A stretch of DNA of 64,000 nucleotides from Neoconidiobolus thromboides FSU 785. Its lineage: Eukaryota; Entomophthoromycota; Entomophthoromycetes; Entomophthorales; Neoconidiobolaceae. The position numbers and the translations under genes were made by a program. The notes below the pieces were generated by a model. It was not told where the DNA came from. It did no database searches and was given only the letters and a program-made list of their open reading frames with translations. Below are positions 51,481-62,220 of the stretch, in pieces. Each line of letters starts with the position of its first letter. Within the stretch, counting starts at the first letter, position 1. The stretch lies in NCBI GenBank assembly GCA_025603075.1, contig MU626263.1:124001-188000 (forward strand), written 5' to 3'.

Positions 51481-53689
51481 ATGGTACATAAGAGTAAGTT
51501 TATATAAAAGATTTATCGAACATCTGATTCTGAACTAAATTTACTTAGAAAACCCAAGTAAACGTGTAACAACTCGTTTAAGAGCCAAGAACACTAAGAG
51601 AGCTGCTGAAAAAAAACGTAAAGATAAAAAAGAAGCTAGAATTAATCCACAAAGTAAAAGTAAGTTTTAAAAATACCCCATTAATACTATTATAACAATA
51701 ACTAATCCAATTTCAAGAGATCAAGAAGGATCCTGGAATTCCAAATTTATGGCCATTTAAAGAGAAGTTGATTCAAGAAATTGAAAAGAGTAAACAAGAT
51801 AAAGAATCGGAACGAGCTGCTGCTAAAGAAAAGCAAAAGAAAAATTCATTATTAAACATGGTTAATGAAGCTAACAAAAGAAGTGAAGCATTTAATAAAC
51901 AAGTTAAAAATAATGAAGAAGATGAAATGAGCGCTATGGATCCTGCTTTAGTTGGTAAAAAAGACAATAGTCGTAAAGCTTACTTTAGAGAGTTTAAAAA
52001 AGTTATCGATAACTCCGATGTCATTTTGGAAGTATTAGACGCTAGGGATCCACTAGGTTGTCGTACTAGAAATATAGAAAAATTAATTTTGAATTATCCT
52101 AATAAAAGGATTATTTTAATTTTAAATAAGATTGGTAAGAAAATAATTTATTAAATATTAAGAACGCAGATGCTTATATGTGTTTTAGATCTTATCCCTC
52201 AAGATATAGCTAATCAGTGGATTCTTTATTTAAGAAACGAGTTCCCAACTATTGCATTTAAAGCCAGTACCCAAAATCAACGTACCAACATTAGTCAGAA
52301 GAAAGGACATTTGAAGAACAAAACTATGGATGAAGTAACCTCTACTTCTTCGAGTCTTGGAGCTGATTCCTTAATCAAATTGTTAAAAAATTACTCACGC
52401 AGTCAAAATATCAAAACATCATTAACTGTAGGTGTCATTGGTTACCCAAATGTTGGTAAAAGCTCCTTAATTAATTCATTAAAAAGAAGTAAAGTTTGTG
52501 GTGTTGGTGCAAGCCCTGGGTTCACTAAAGTAGCCCAAGAAATTCATTTAGATGCTAAATTAAAGTTGTTTGATTGCCCTGGTATTGTATTTGGTGGAAG
52601 TCAAGCTAATATGAATCCTGGGGATTTATTGTTACGTAACTGTATTAAAGTCGAATTGCTTCAAGACCCTATTTCACCAGGTAAATTAATTAGTTTAAAT
52701 GTGATAAATGACGTATTAATTTGATCGTTTAGTGGATTATTTACTTAAAAAATGTGGGGCCCAAAATTTAATGATGCATTATAGCTTACCAGCCTTTAGA
52801 GATGTTAAAGGGTTTTTAGTTGAATTAGCTCGCCAACGTGGGTTTATCAAAAAGGTAAGTGAAATCATATAAGTTCATACTAATATTTTAATTTAACTCA
52901 ATTTAATAGGGAGGTGTTCCAGATATTGAAGGTGTAGCTAAATTAGTCTTAAAAGATTGGAATAGTGGAAATATTTCTTTTTATACCTTACCACCAGAAA
53001 AGAAACAAAGTGCTACTAGTTCAAGTGAATTAGTTACAGCTTGGTCTAAAGAATTTAGTTTACAAGATTATGATGAATCGGTCAGTGCAGATAATTCTAT
53101 AGCTAGTAAGAATAATAATAAAGCCATGGTTATGGTAAGAGGATTTTTTTAAAATTAATTGGGCTGGGAATTAATAGAATTTTGTTTTTTTAGGAATCTA
53201 CTTTTGGCGAAGTTGAAAATGAAATTGAAAATGAATTTTTAGAAGAAATGAATATGGCCGAAGTCATTGATGATGATGATGCTATCAGTGCTAATGATGA
53301 TAGTGAAGAAGAAGAGGATGAAGAAGAAGAAGAAGTTGAAGTTAATAAAATGATAATGACAGTATCGGTAGGTATATAATATACAACAATAATATAAATA
53401 TAATATGATATTAAATTTCTTTATTCTTAATTAGACTAAAAGTAAAAAAACTGGCGGAGTAGAAAAAAAGATAACTGCCTCTGAAATAAGTATTGATAGT
53501 CAATTAAATCAAACAATTAAAAAACAAATGAAACAAAAAAATAAAGCATTACGTAAACAAAATCAACGTGCTGAAGAATTATTAGAAATGATGGAAGAAG
53601 AAGAAGAAGTTATGGGAAGTGATAGCGATGAGGATAATGATGATTTTGATTTTGCTCAATTAGATGGAGGTTTGCCTATGGAAGATTAA
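51481..53689 (+). CDS. NUG1: Nucleolar circularly permuted GTPase Nug1 (GNL3/nucleostemin family)
   Basis: GTPase of 60S ribosomal subunit assembly and export. Eight exons (51481-51493, 51549-51659, 51718-52134, 52189-52680, 52733-52854, 52910-53134, 53194-53367, 53435-53689) join in phase to give 602 residues. The very basic N-terminus ([20 protein letters not shown]) is the family's RNA-binding and nucleolar segment, followed by [15 protein letters not shown]. The G motifs are in permuted order: [10 protein letters not shown]4 NKID, then G1 [13 protein letters not shown]2 around SPGFTK, G3 DCPG. A coiled coil and acidic C-terminus ([14 protein letters not shown]) follow. The fourth exon must begin at 52189 to restore [14 protein letters not shown]. 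Exon 1 is only 13 nt. Confidence 0.93.
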
Positions 53690-55213
53690 AAGAGGAGAGT
53701 GATGTTTTGTAAGGAGGTTTTAAACTATAGAAATAAATACAAGTTATTATTATGTAGATTTAAAATTATTATTAATGTTTAATTATATTTTATCTATAAC
53801 AATAACTTAATTTTTATTAATAGCGTAAAGAATTGCTAAATTTATTATCATTTATAAGTATTCTATCCAATTTTAAAGAATAGGTTAAATGATTAAAATG
53901 AGATGATAAAAATAGAGGGAGATAGTTAGTCAAAAGTTAAGCAGGTTTTTTTTAAAGAGTAAAGCTATAAAATAAAGTCTTCCCCTTTTATCATATACAA
54001 TAGTTCAATCTCTAAAGGCTAATATATAACAACCAATATCAGATATGTATTCTAAATTAACAATATAAATTATTTTTAGTTTATCATTTTATAATCTATA
54101 ACATTATTTTTGAAGGGACAATTATCAAACTTATAGATACATGTATTAAATATTTTAAAATTTTGAATGGACAAAATATGGGGATGTATTTTTTGTTTAA
54201 GAATTCTGTTGATAAATTTTCCACTCAAATAATGCTCAAAAATGGAAAAAGTAATGAAACCAAAAAGCATCCTCATATATTTTTATTAAACCTAACACGC
54301 TCCAAGTCTAGTAAAGAGAGTTTAATACAGAGCAAATAGGAGCAGCAAGAAGCTATAATAATTATTCATTCAAAGAATAGATCGGGAGTAATGGACAAAG
54401 TCGAATCACCAGTCATCGAGATAAAATATTATAGTGTAAGTAAAGGGATACACAAACTAAGCTAATCAAGTGCCAAAGCAACAAATAATAAAATATGGGT
54501 GAGGGGCACACTTAAGATAAATTCACCAAACATCAATCTAATAAAGAATGAGTGCCTCTTCACTCAAACTAAGTTAATCTAACACCAAAACAGCAAAGGA
54601 TCATAGCATAACACCAGGTACAACTGATCCAGTGCTACTTTAATAAATAATGATAGAAAGGCAGAAAAATAGTTATGATCAGGAAATTTGAATCACTAAC
54701 GTAGGTATCAAAATCAGAGGATCAACAAAACAAAAGGTATAACTAGTAGCATTGAGAGTAAAAGTTAAGGAAAGATAGAACGGTACTTTTTTTTTTGAAA
54801 AAAAATCCTGAGAATAAATATTTTGTAATCAATTTACTAATTAAATAATAGAATTTTAAATTTGATGTGAACTACAGTTTGAACTTGGAGCTAAAATGGG
54901 TTCTAAAACTAAAAAGCAAATAGATTTTTGTTTTAAATTGCTTCTACTGAGAGCTGAAGTGATTAATTTTTGGTTGTATCAAGATATTTATAGATGATAC
55001 TATGAGCCAAATGTTTGTTTGATTCTACTGAGAGATATAGGTAAGTTAATTTAAGAGATTAGTTAAATATTTAAGCTTATGAGTAAGGTGTTAAAATTGA
55101 ATTAATATTAATTTGTTGTTTAATTCGAAAATATTGAAAATAAAGATTTAAAAAATAAAACTAAAATTTGAGTAATATTTTTGATTTCCATTTGATATAC
55201 TAATAGAAAAGAA
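53690..55213. other. Intergenic region
   Basis: About 1.5 kb. It contains one MITE-like element (54176-54278) and a less AT-rich patch at 54300-54780. In that patch a degenerate direct repeat (CAAACTAAG(C/T)TAATC followed by (G/A)CCAAA(G/A)CA) occurs at about 54452 and 54565. No open frame there. Confidence 0.45.
54176..54278 (+). mobile_element. MITE-like palindromic element, copy 12
   Basis: AATATGGGGATGTAT end, TTTGTTTAAGAATTCTGTTG arm, CCACTCAAATAATGCTCAAA centre, GAAAAAGTAATGAAACCAAA arm, CATCCTCATAT end. Confidence 0.83.
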
Positions 55214-57483
55214 ATGGTAAATTATATACAGCTCAATAAGTTCAATAGAAGTAAGTAATCATATAATTTAATTTAATTTTTAAATAGTAAACAAAACTAT
55301 AGTATTTTATCGAAACATTATCCATTTAAAACAATTACCATCAAGTCTTAACACCATTTCCAATGGCAATATTGAAAAAATAACCATCAATCTTGAGGGT
55401 AAAACAAAAGAAATTTCAAAAGGTAGTAAAGGAATAGATTTGATACCAGTAAATTCTAAAGATAAAATTATCGGTTGTAAACTAAATAATGAATTTCAAA
55501 GTTTAAGAAACCCAATATCTCATCCTAACAGTAGTATCGATTTCATTTATAAAAATCAATGGAAAATATCAGAAGAAAAACTAGATAAACAAATACAAAA
55601 TAGTGTATTTACAACAGGTGGAATGGTGAGTATCTGTTCATTATTAAATTATTGTTCTTTTAAGGATAAAGTGTTGTTGTTGGATTATGGTTTAAATAAA
55701 GAGAGTGAATTATTTTTTATAGATGTAGTGTACTTTGGAAAAGAGATTAAAAATAGAAATTTGAGTTTGGAAGAGTTGTTGAAAGAGAATAAAGATGATA
55801 TTCAACTCAATTTTAATGAAGAAGAGATAAAAGAGTTGGAAAAATGCAACCAATATATATTAGATAATGGAAAATTAGAAGAGATGGGAAATGTAATGGA
55901 TAGTGAAGAGATCAAAAAAAGTATTCATAATGATAATATATACACTAATAATAATATAAATAATAATGGAAATGTTGTTAGATTATTAGATCATTATTAT
56001 TTAATAAACGAACCTATCATAAACCAAGTATCATCTATAAAAACAATTAAAATCGATAGCATAGAATTAATGCATTTACCTATTTCAGGTTATGAAACTG
56101 AACAAAAAAGGATACGAATCTATATCAAATCTTTTTTATCTTCAAAAAATGAGCAAGAATATGAAAAACAAAAAGAAATATTAAAAAAGAGAGACCATCG
56201 ATATATAGGTAAACAACAACAATTATATTTCTCGCATAAATTAAGTCCAGGAAGTACCTTTTTCCTTCCAAATGGTTTATTTATATTAAAAAAATTAAAA
56301 AATTTTATTAGAAATAAGTACAATTTATTTAATTATCAAGAAGTACAAACACCTTTATTATTTAAAAAAGAATTATTTGACATAAGTGGTCATTGGCAGA
56401 ATTATCAAAAGGATATGTTTCAAGTGAGCTCATGTTGTGGAAGTCATGAAGGGGGGGAAGAGGATGAAATTACTGGTTTGAAACCAATGAATTGCCCAGC
56501 TCATTGTTTAATTTTTGATTCAAAACCACGAATGGAATCTGATTTACCAATCAGATTAGCTGATTTTGGGACACTACATAGGTAATAATATTAGCATATA
56601 ATAATTTCATTTAATTTATATAATAAAATATAGAAATGAAGCTTCTGGAGCATTAACAGGTTTAACTCGAGTACGACAATTTCATCAAGATGATGGTCAT
56701 ATCTTTTGTACCAAAGAACAAATCAATAGTGAAATTTCCAGTACTTTAAAAATGTTGAAAGAAGTATATACAGCATTAGAATTACCCAATTATGACTTAA
56801 CCTTATCAACCCGTCCTACAGAGAACTTTATTGGTGATATAGAAACTTGGAACTCTGCCGAAACACAATTAAAACAAGCATTAGATGATACAGGTTTACC
56901 ATGGAGTGTCAAAGAAGGAGATGGTGCTTTTTATGGCCCAAAGATAGATATTATGATTAAGGATAATTATAATCGTTCACATCAAACAGCTACTATTCAA
57001 TTAGATTTTCAATTACCTAGTCGATTTAATTTAAAGTATAGAACTCAAGAAAATGAATGGAAAACACCTGTCATTGTACATCGTGCTATTTTTGGGTCTT
57101 TAGAAAGAATATTTGCTATATTAATAGAGAATTATGCTGGTCGATGGCCATTTTGGTTAAATCCAAAACAAATTATCATGTTACCTTTTAATGATAAAGA
57201 AGTGATAGAATATACAGAGGGAAAAATGAAAGTTTTGGGAAAAATGTATAAACAAAAATATTTTAGTGAGTTGAAACTGAATATTGATAATAGTAATAAA
57301 GCAATTTCATCCAAGATTAAACAAGCACAAATTGAACAGTTTAATTTCATGCTGGTAATCGGCAAGGAAGAGATGGAAAATGAAACATTGACTGTTAGAT
57401 ATAGAGATGGCAAAATAGTTAAGGGAGTGAATATGGAACAGTTTGTAGATTTGGTATTTGAATTGAATCAACCTTATTTATAA
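55214..57483 (+). CDS. MST1: Threonyl-tRNA synthetase, mitochondrial type
   Basis: Charges tRNA-Thr; class IIa synthetase. Three exons (55214-55250, 55288-56581, 56634-57483) join in phase to give 726 residues. The N-terminus MVNYIQLNKFNRINKTIVFY is basic without acids, fitting mitochondrial import. A TGS domain follows (ITINLEGKTKEISKGSKGID), then a diverged editing-domain region (about 105-315), then the catalytic core: RDHRYIGKQQQLYF, GHWQNYQKDMF, MNCPAH (zinc Cys about 415), motif 2 HRNEASGALTGLTRVRQFHQ, QDDGHIFC, STRPTENFIG, EGDGAFYGPKIDI, VHRAIFGSLER. The anticodon-binding domain is at the end. The HxxxH pair of the usual editing site is missing: the corresponding stretch reads FTTGGMVSICSLLNYC. 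The MST1 label is by location and targeting; the core resembles bacterial-type ThrRS with TGS retained. Confidence 0.9.
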
Positions 57484-57997
57484 GAATTAAGGGCATTTTG
57501 GTTTATTTTTAATACAAATACTTTTGTTTTATATGGAGTACTTTAAGATATTAAAATACAGTGGGAAAAAACAGAATACTAAAAATAATAAAAATAATAT
57601 AAAATAATTTTTAAAAAAAACTTGAAATCTCAATTTTATTTAAAAGTTAGTTATTTTAATATCTGTCATATAAAGCTAATATTAAAAATATTCCGGTGAT
57701 GTTTGTTTCAATATTTTTATTATTTAAATATTTATAATAGTATAAAAGAATAAAAATCAAAGTCTAACAAACTAAATTTAATCTAAAGTTTCTTTAATTA
57801 GTTTTTATTTTTAATAAAATTTTGGCTTTTTAATATTAATACTAAACATAAGATACCTTAAGATTGATTTAAGTTTTTCTATATAATTGAATAACCTAGA
57901 ATCAAATGAAATATTAAAAAGAATTATTACATCTCTCCAAGACTAATAGTGCTATGAGTTATCTTAGTTTATGGAGAATAAGAGTAATAAATTTTAC

Positions 57998-58098
57998 ATA
58001 AAGATATCTTTATTATTTAAGAATTTTACTACTGATTTTTCCACTCAAATAACGCTTAAAAAATGGAAAAAGTAATGAAATCAAAAAATACCTTCATA
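57998..58098 (+). mobile_element. MITE-like palindromic element, copy 13 (worn ends)
   Basis: TTATTTAAGAATTTTACTAC arm, TTTTTCCACTCAAATAACGC centre, TTAAAAAATGGAAAAAGTAA arm and ATGAAATCAAAAAA are clear. The terminal repeats are eroded (ATATC... and CCTTCATAC). A weaker copy (TTTCACTCAATAATGCTTTA then AAAATGAA) follows at about 58115-58180. Confidence 0.75.
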
Positions 58099-58242
58099 CA
58101 AGTACTTCATTAACTCTATTTATAATTCTTTCACTCAATAATGCTTTAAAAATGAACAATTGAATGAAGTGAAAAGTATATTTTTATTTTAATCTTATTT
58201 CAACTTGAAATTTCAGTTAAAACAGGTTTACTTTTAGTATAA

Positions 58243-58310
58243 TAAAAGAAAAAGAAAAAGAAAAAGAAAAAGAAAAAGAAAAAGAAAAAGAAAAAGAAAA
58301 AAGAAAAAGC
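58243..58310. repeat. Hexanucleotide microsatellite (AAAAAG)n
   Basis: About ten consecutive AAAAAG units with one unit lengthened by an A. Purine-only tract on the plus strand, 3' of the membrane-protein gene. Confidence 0.9.
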
Positions 58311-58461
58311 ACGATTTAGATTTAAAAATTTGCTGAATTTTTATTTAATCAATAAATAAATTAAATTAACATATAAATATTACATATAACATATACAATT
58401 CATCTACAACTCAATATCTAACTTCTTATCTTTATCTCCCCTATTTCTAATATACCTCTGT

Positions 58462-59610
58462 TTAAATGGGCAAATTAAGATTCGGTGTAGTATTATAAAA
58501 TGAATCTCTAATTGAATCTGAGCAATCAACTTTACCAATATAATATTGTGCCCATTCTTCAATACTTGCAGGAAATCCATCATTATTAAAATTTTTATGA
58601 TTTTTTGGTGGTGGATCAAACGCTTCAATTTCTTCCATTTTGTGAAGATCATGTTCAGCAATAGTATGAGTAGAACCATCCATATAAGGAAAAATAACTT
58701 CAGTATCGGAAGTATTAATTTCAGTTAATGGGTTGAGGTTAATTGGAGTAGTTGAATTAATCATTATTGGGTTATTACCACTGTTACCACCACCTTCTTT
58801 ATTACTTTGATTATAGAAATCTAAACTATTATTAAGATTATTTGAATTACTACCCTTGGCAATTTGATGTAAAAAACGGACCATCCCTTTATCATAAATA
58901 ACAAAATATAGATATACAATCCCCATTAAAGACCACATATAAGTCAAAACAATAGCATGAGGGTCATACATAATAATGAATAATGTAAATAAATTAATTA
59001 AAAACAGAATCACAGTTCGGAATATATTAGTTTCAATTATGATTTTATATAAATTATAACTTGTTGATTTATTTTGCAATTTTTTTAATTCCCTTGTATG
59101 TTGAAATAATGCTATTGTTATTGCAGTTGTTATAAATAATTCCACTATAGCATCCATAGCTACATGAATAGTTCCACTATATAATTCTTGTATAAATACA
59201 CAAGTACCATCTTCTTTAGGTGCACTAGTTGATAATACTAAATCAGAAATAGCTACTAAAGCTCGCATCACTATCAATCCTACTGAAAAAGCCAAGAATA
59301 ATTTATTTCTTCCAGTGATTACTGAAATTCGATAAATTTGAAATGTTTCCCCAGACAACATTTGTAGATGAAAAGTAACTACTGAAAATTTAGCTGCAAA
59401 CACACAACCAAAAGAACCTAGTTTTAAATATTGAACGAAATTAGCTATACTTGTTAACCAAAAGAAAGAACTAATAAGTAAGCGTGAACGGGTTATTCGA
59501 TTGTTTATAAAGATACATGAGTATAATGAATTGAAGGTGATATGTGTGGCTATGGCTACAAAACAGCCTGCAAATCCAATTGCAAAGATAGAGACTGTAT
59601 CAGATTCCAT
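58462..59610 (-). CDS. Predicted seven-helix membrane protein, unknown function
   Basis: Single exon, 382 residues. About seven hydrophobic segments lie at residues roughly 8-30, 43-62, 66-88, 104-125, 148-170, 190-212 and 218-240 (SIFAIGFAGCFVAIATHITF at the start, TVILFLINLFTLFIIMY and WSLMGIVYLYFVIY near the end). A long hydrophilic tail (residues about 245-382) is rich in Asn and Ser with acidic clusters, and ends in NTTPNLNLPI. Seven helices plus a long tail is the shape of a receptor-like protein, but I see no diagnostic GPCR motif (no DRY/NPxxY). There is no signal peptide other than the first helix. The family was not recognised; uncharacterised fungal membrane proteins of this form are common. 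Confidence 0.75.
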   Translation of the reverse strand: MESDTVSIFAIGFAGCFVAIATHITFNSLYSCIFINNRITRSRLLISSFFWLTSIANFVQYLKLGSFGCVFAAKFSVVTFHLQMLSGETFQIYRISVITGRNKLFLAFSVGLIVMRALVAISDLVLSTSAPKEDGTCVFIQELYSGTIHVAMDAIVELFITTAITIALFQHTRELKKLQNKSTSYNLYKIIIETNIFRTVILFLINLFTLFIIMYDPHAIVLTYMWSLMGIVYLYFVIYDKGMVRFLHQIAKGSNSNNLNNSLDFYNQSNKEGGGNSGNNPIMINSTTPINLNPLTEINTSDTEVIFPYMDGSTHTIAEHDLHKMEEIEAFDPPPKNHKNFNNDGFPASIEEWAQYYIGKVDCSDSIRDSFYNTTPNLNLPI

Positions 59611-60244
59611 TGGTAAGTATTAAGGAGAATAGTATGGAGATTAAAGAAAAGTAAAGAATGATTTTTTTTGATTTTGATATAAACTTTAATAAAATAAAAT
59701 TCAATTTAGTTTAAGTTTAAATCAATTATTAGTTATACTAAATTTAGTTAAATAAAAACTGGTATATTTTATATTTTTATGGCGATTATTTAAGGGAGAA
59801 TAAATTAGTAATAATTATCAAATTGAATTTGATTTATTATTATTGTTATTATTGTTATTATTGTTTTCTTTGTTGAGTTAATTTATACTTAAAATAAATA
59901 AATAAATAAATAAATAATAAATAATTTTAAAAAAGATTAAAAAAATAAAAAAAATGAAGTTTAGTTTTATTTAAATAAGGATTTCAAATTTTAGGTGTTG
60001 AATCTAATCTTTTCTACCCCACGTTCAATCCTGGTTGACATGATTTTAATGCTTCTATTTTCAATAAAAAATTATTGTTTGCATACAGCTTTTTATGCTG
60101 GTCTCTTTTTAACTTTTTTCAATTTATTTAGTTTAAGGAGATTCAAAATGAAGATTTTTATTAAGTTTATTATTCTATAATATTGTAACAATAGTATATA
60201 ATTACTGTAACAATGAGTTAGTAAAATAGAATATATATTTCTAT

Positions 60245-60292
60245 AACATTAATACTATATAACATTAATACTATATAACATTAATACTATAC
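60245..60292. repeat. 16-bp tandem repeat, three copies
   Basis: Three perfect or near-perfect copies of an (A)ACATTAATACTATAT unit in a row. Confidence 0.85.
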
Positions 60293-61570
60293 AATTATTA
60301 ATAATTCAAATCTTATTATTTTAATTCAAAACAACTTTTATTTATTTTAGTTTAAAATTAAAATTTAAAATAAATTGAAATTTTTAATTTTCCCCATAAT
60401 ATTTAATTAATTATGAAATTCTAGATTCACTTATATTGAATTAGATTCAAGTTAATAAGTTTTTCATATTTATAATTATCATTTTAAAGTATATTATATT
60501 TTTAGTTGAGTTCTAAATTATTAAGATAAAACTTGTTTTTTGTTAGGATTAGTTAGTTTTGATTTCTAAATCAAAAATTTAGAAATAAAATGAGAATATA
60601 CAAATTTTTTATTTTAGTATTTTTATTCAAACATTATAAACTCATTAATGTTTTAAATCTAATCCTTAAATGACAACACCTTCAAAAAAACTTTGGCCTT
60701 TTTTTGTCTCCTGAAATAATTAAGGGTAAGCTATAAAAAAGGGAAGCTTTTCTAATTATTAACTTGATGACATAAATTTAGACCTGTTTGAAAAGTCCGT
60801 TTTTCTACAATTGTTGCGATTCTCTTGTGACTTTATTAGCAATCATTTTTATAATCAAATTATTTACATTGTTTTTTAGATACTAACCATATATTATATA
60901 CAGAATTTTGATTTTTTTTTAAAATGTGAAAGTAATTAAGTCGCAAATGAGTTGAGTTATAATGATTATATTAAAAAAAACAGTAAGATTTAATTAATAA
61001 ATTTCAAACTAATAAAAAATAAATAGAATTTTTTTTTCATTTACTCCAATCTCATGTTATCATCCTGAAGATTATCCTATCTCTCTCCTTGGGTGCATAT
61101 GATGATGAGTATTGTGTTTGTTTTTATTACTTTCTTTGAATTACAGATTGAAAATTATTTATTTTAATTTTATTTTGTTTTTAAACAATGTCAATCTCTA
61201 TTTTTAAAAAGCCTTATGTTTTATATAACAAAAATAAATGTTAAATTTTAGCTAAAATTTTGGACAGCATTAAACATTTGTTTATCTTTAAACATAGTAA
61301 TCAATTATATTAAATAAATACTACATTCTAAGCCTTTTTTATTTAATTAGAAAAGTTCTAAAACAAAAGATTGCAGTCATGTTTTTTCTTAAATTAATAA
61401 ATTAATATAAAATATCAAGCAATTTGTATTTTAATAACAATATTTAATTTAATATTTGTTCATCAAATTATGGAGTAATTCTATTTTTATTTTAAAACAC
61501 AAAAGAAGACATAATTACTTTGCATAATATTGCCAAGCCATAGATTAATAAAAAATATAGTTAAACCAAT

Positions 61571-61670
61571 AATTGGGGGTATATTTTTTTGTTTGAATTG
61601 CTAACAATTTTTCTACCTAGATAGTACATAAAATAGGGAAGTTGATGAAACTAAAAAAACACCCCCAATT
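61571..61670 (+). mobile_element. MITE-like palindromic element, copy 14 (variant ends)
   Basis: 100 bp with a perfect 10-bp terminal inverted repeat (AATTGGGGGT / ACCCCCAATT), different from the ATATGGGG ends of other copies. The GTTTGAATTGCTAACAATTT arm and GTTGATGAAACTAAAAAAAC arm are shared; the AGCGCTT centre has changed to AGTACAT. Confidence 0.8.
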
Positions 61671-62220
61671 GAATAAAATCAACAATAAATTTTCAATCCT
61701 ATCATTTTCGCCTTAGGTTAAAAATAATATCGTTTGGAGCACAAATAATAATTTGAGTTTTTCTGATTACTAATAAATATAGAAAGCTCTTTTGTCATTT
61801 TAATTCTAAATATTATTATGTCTCACTTTTCCATTATATAAAACTTCAAACATATCAACAAATGATAATAATATAGATTAACTCTAATCCCAAAAAAACT
61901 TTGATTTTATTAAAGAAAAAAAGGATTTGAAAAAACAAAAGACAATGCGGATAGTAAGGATAAATTAGTTAAACTAGATAAATAAGATCAATAATAACAA
62001 TAAAATACTTGATCTTTTTTTCTGTACAAAAAACAATAACAAATAAGGTTATAAATAAATAAATAAATAAAGATTCTTAATATCAATAAGATATCTTCTT
62101 CATTTTTACATATTAATATCACACTATTAAAAATTAACTAAAATTATAATTAATACAAATCATAAATCATAATTAAATAAACTTACTTAAAATGAATTCG
62201 AAATCGCTTTAAACTTGGCG

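Larger units (their letters stand above)
57484..58461. other. Intergenic region with MITE-like sequence and a hexamer microsatellite
   Basis: AT-rich region between the 3' ends of the ThrRS gene and the membrane-protein gene. It contains the element at 57998-58098, a possible second worn copy to about 58180, and a GAAAAA repeat at 58243-58310. Confidence 0.5.
59611..62220. other. Long intergenic region
   Basis: About 2.6 kb of AT-rich DNA with one palindromic element (61571-61670), a 16-bp tandem repeat (60245-60292) and TTATTG/AAATA simple repeats at about 59830-59920. The frame at 59995-60180 lacks an ATG start. Confidence 0.5.

Noticed and set aside
59995-60180. 61-codon hydrophobic open frame
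   Set aside because: Starts at a TTG, and its Phe/Leu/Ile composition is what AT-rich non-coding DNA gives by chance.
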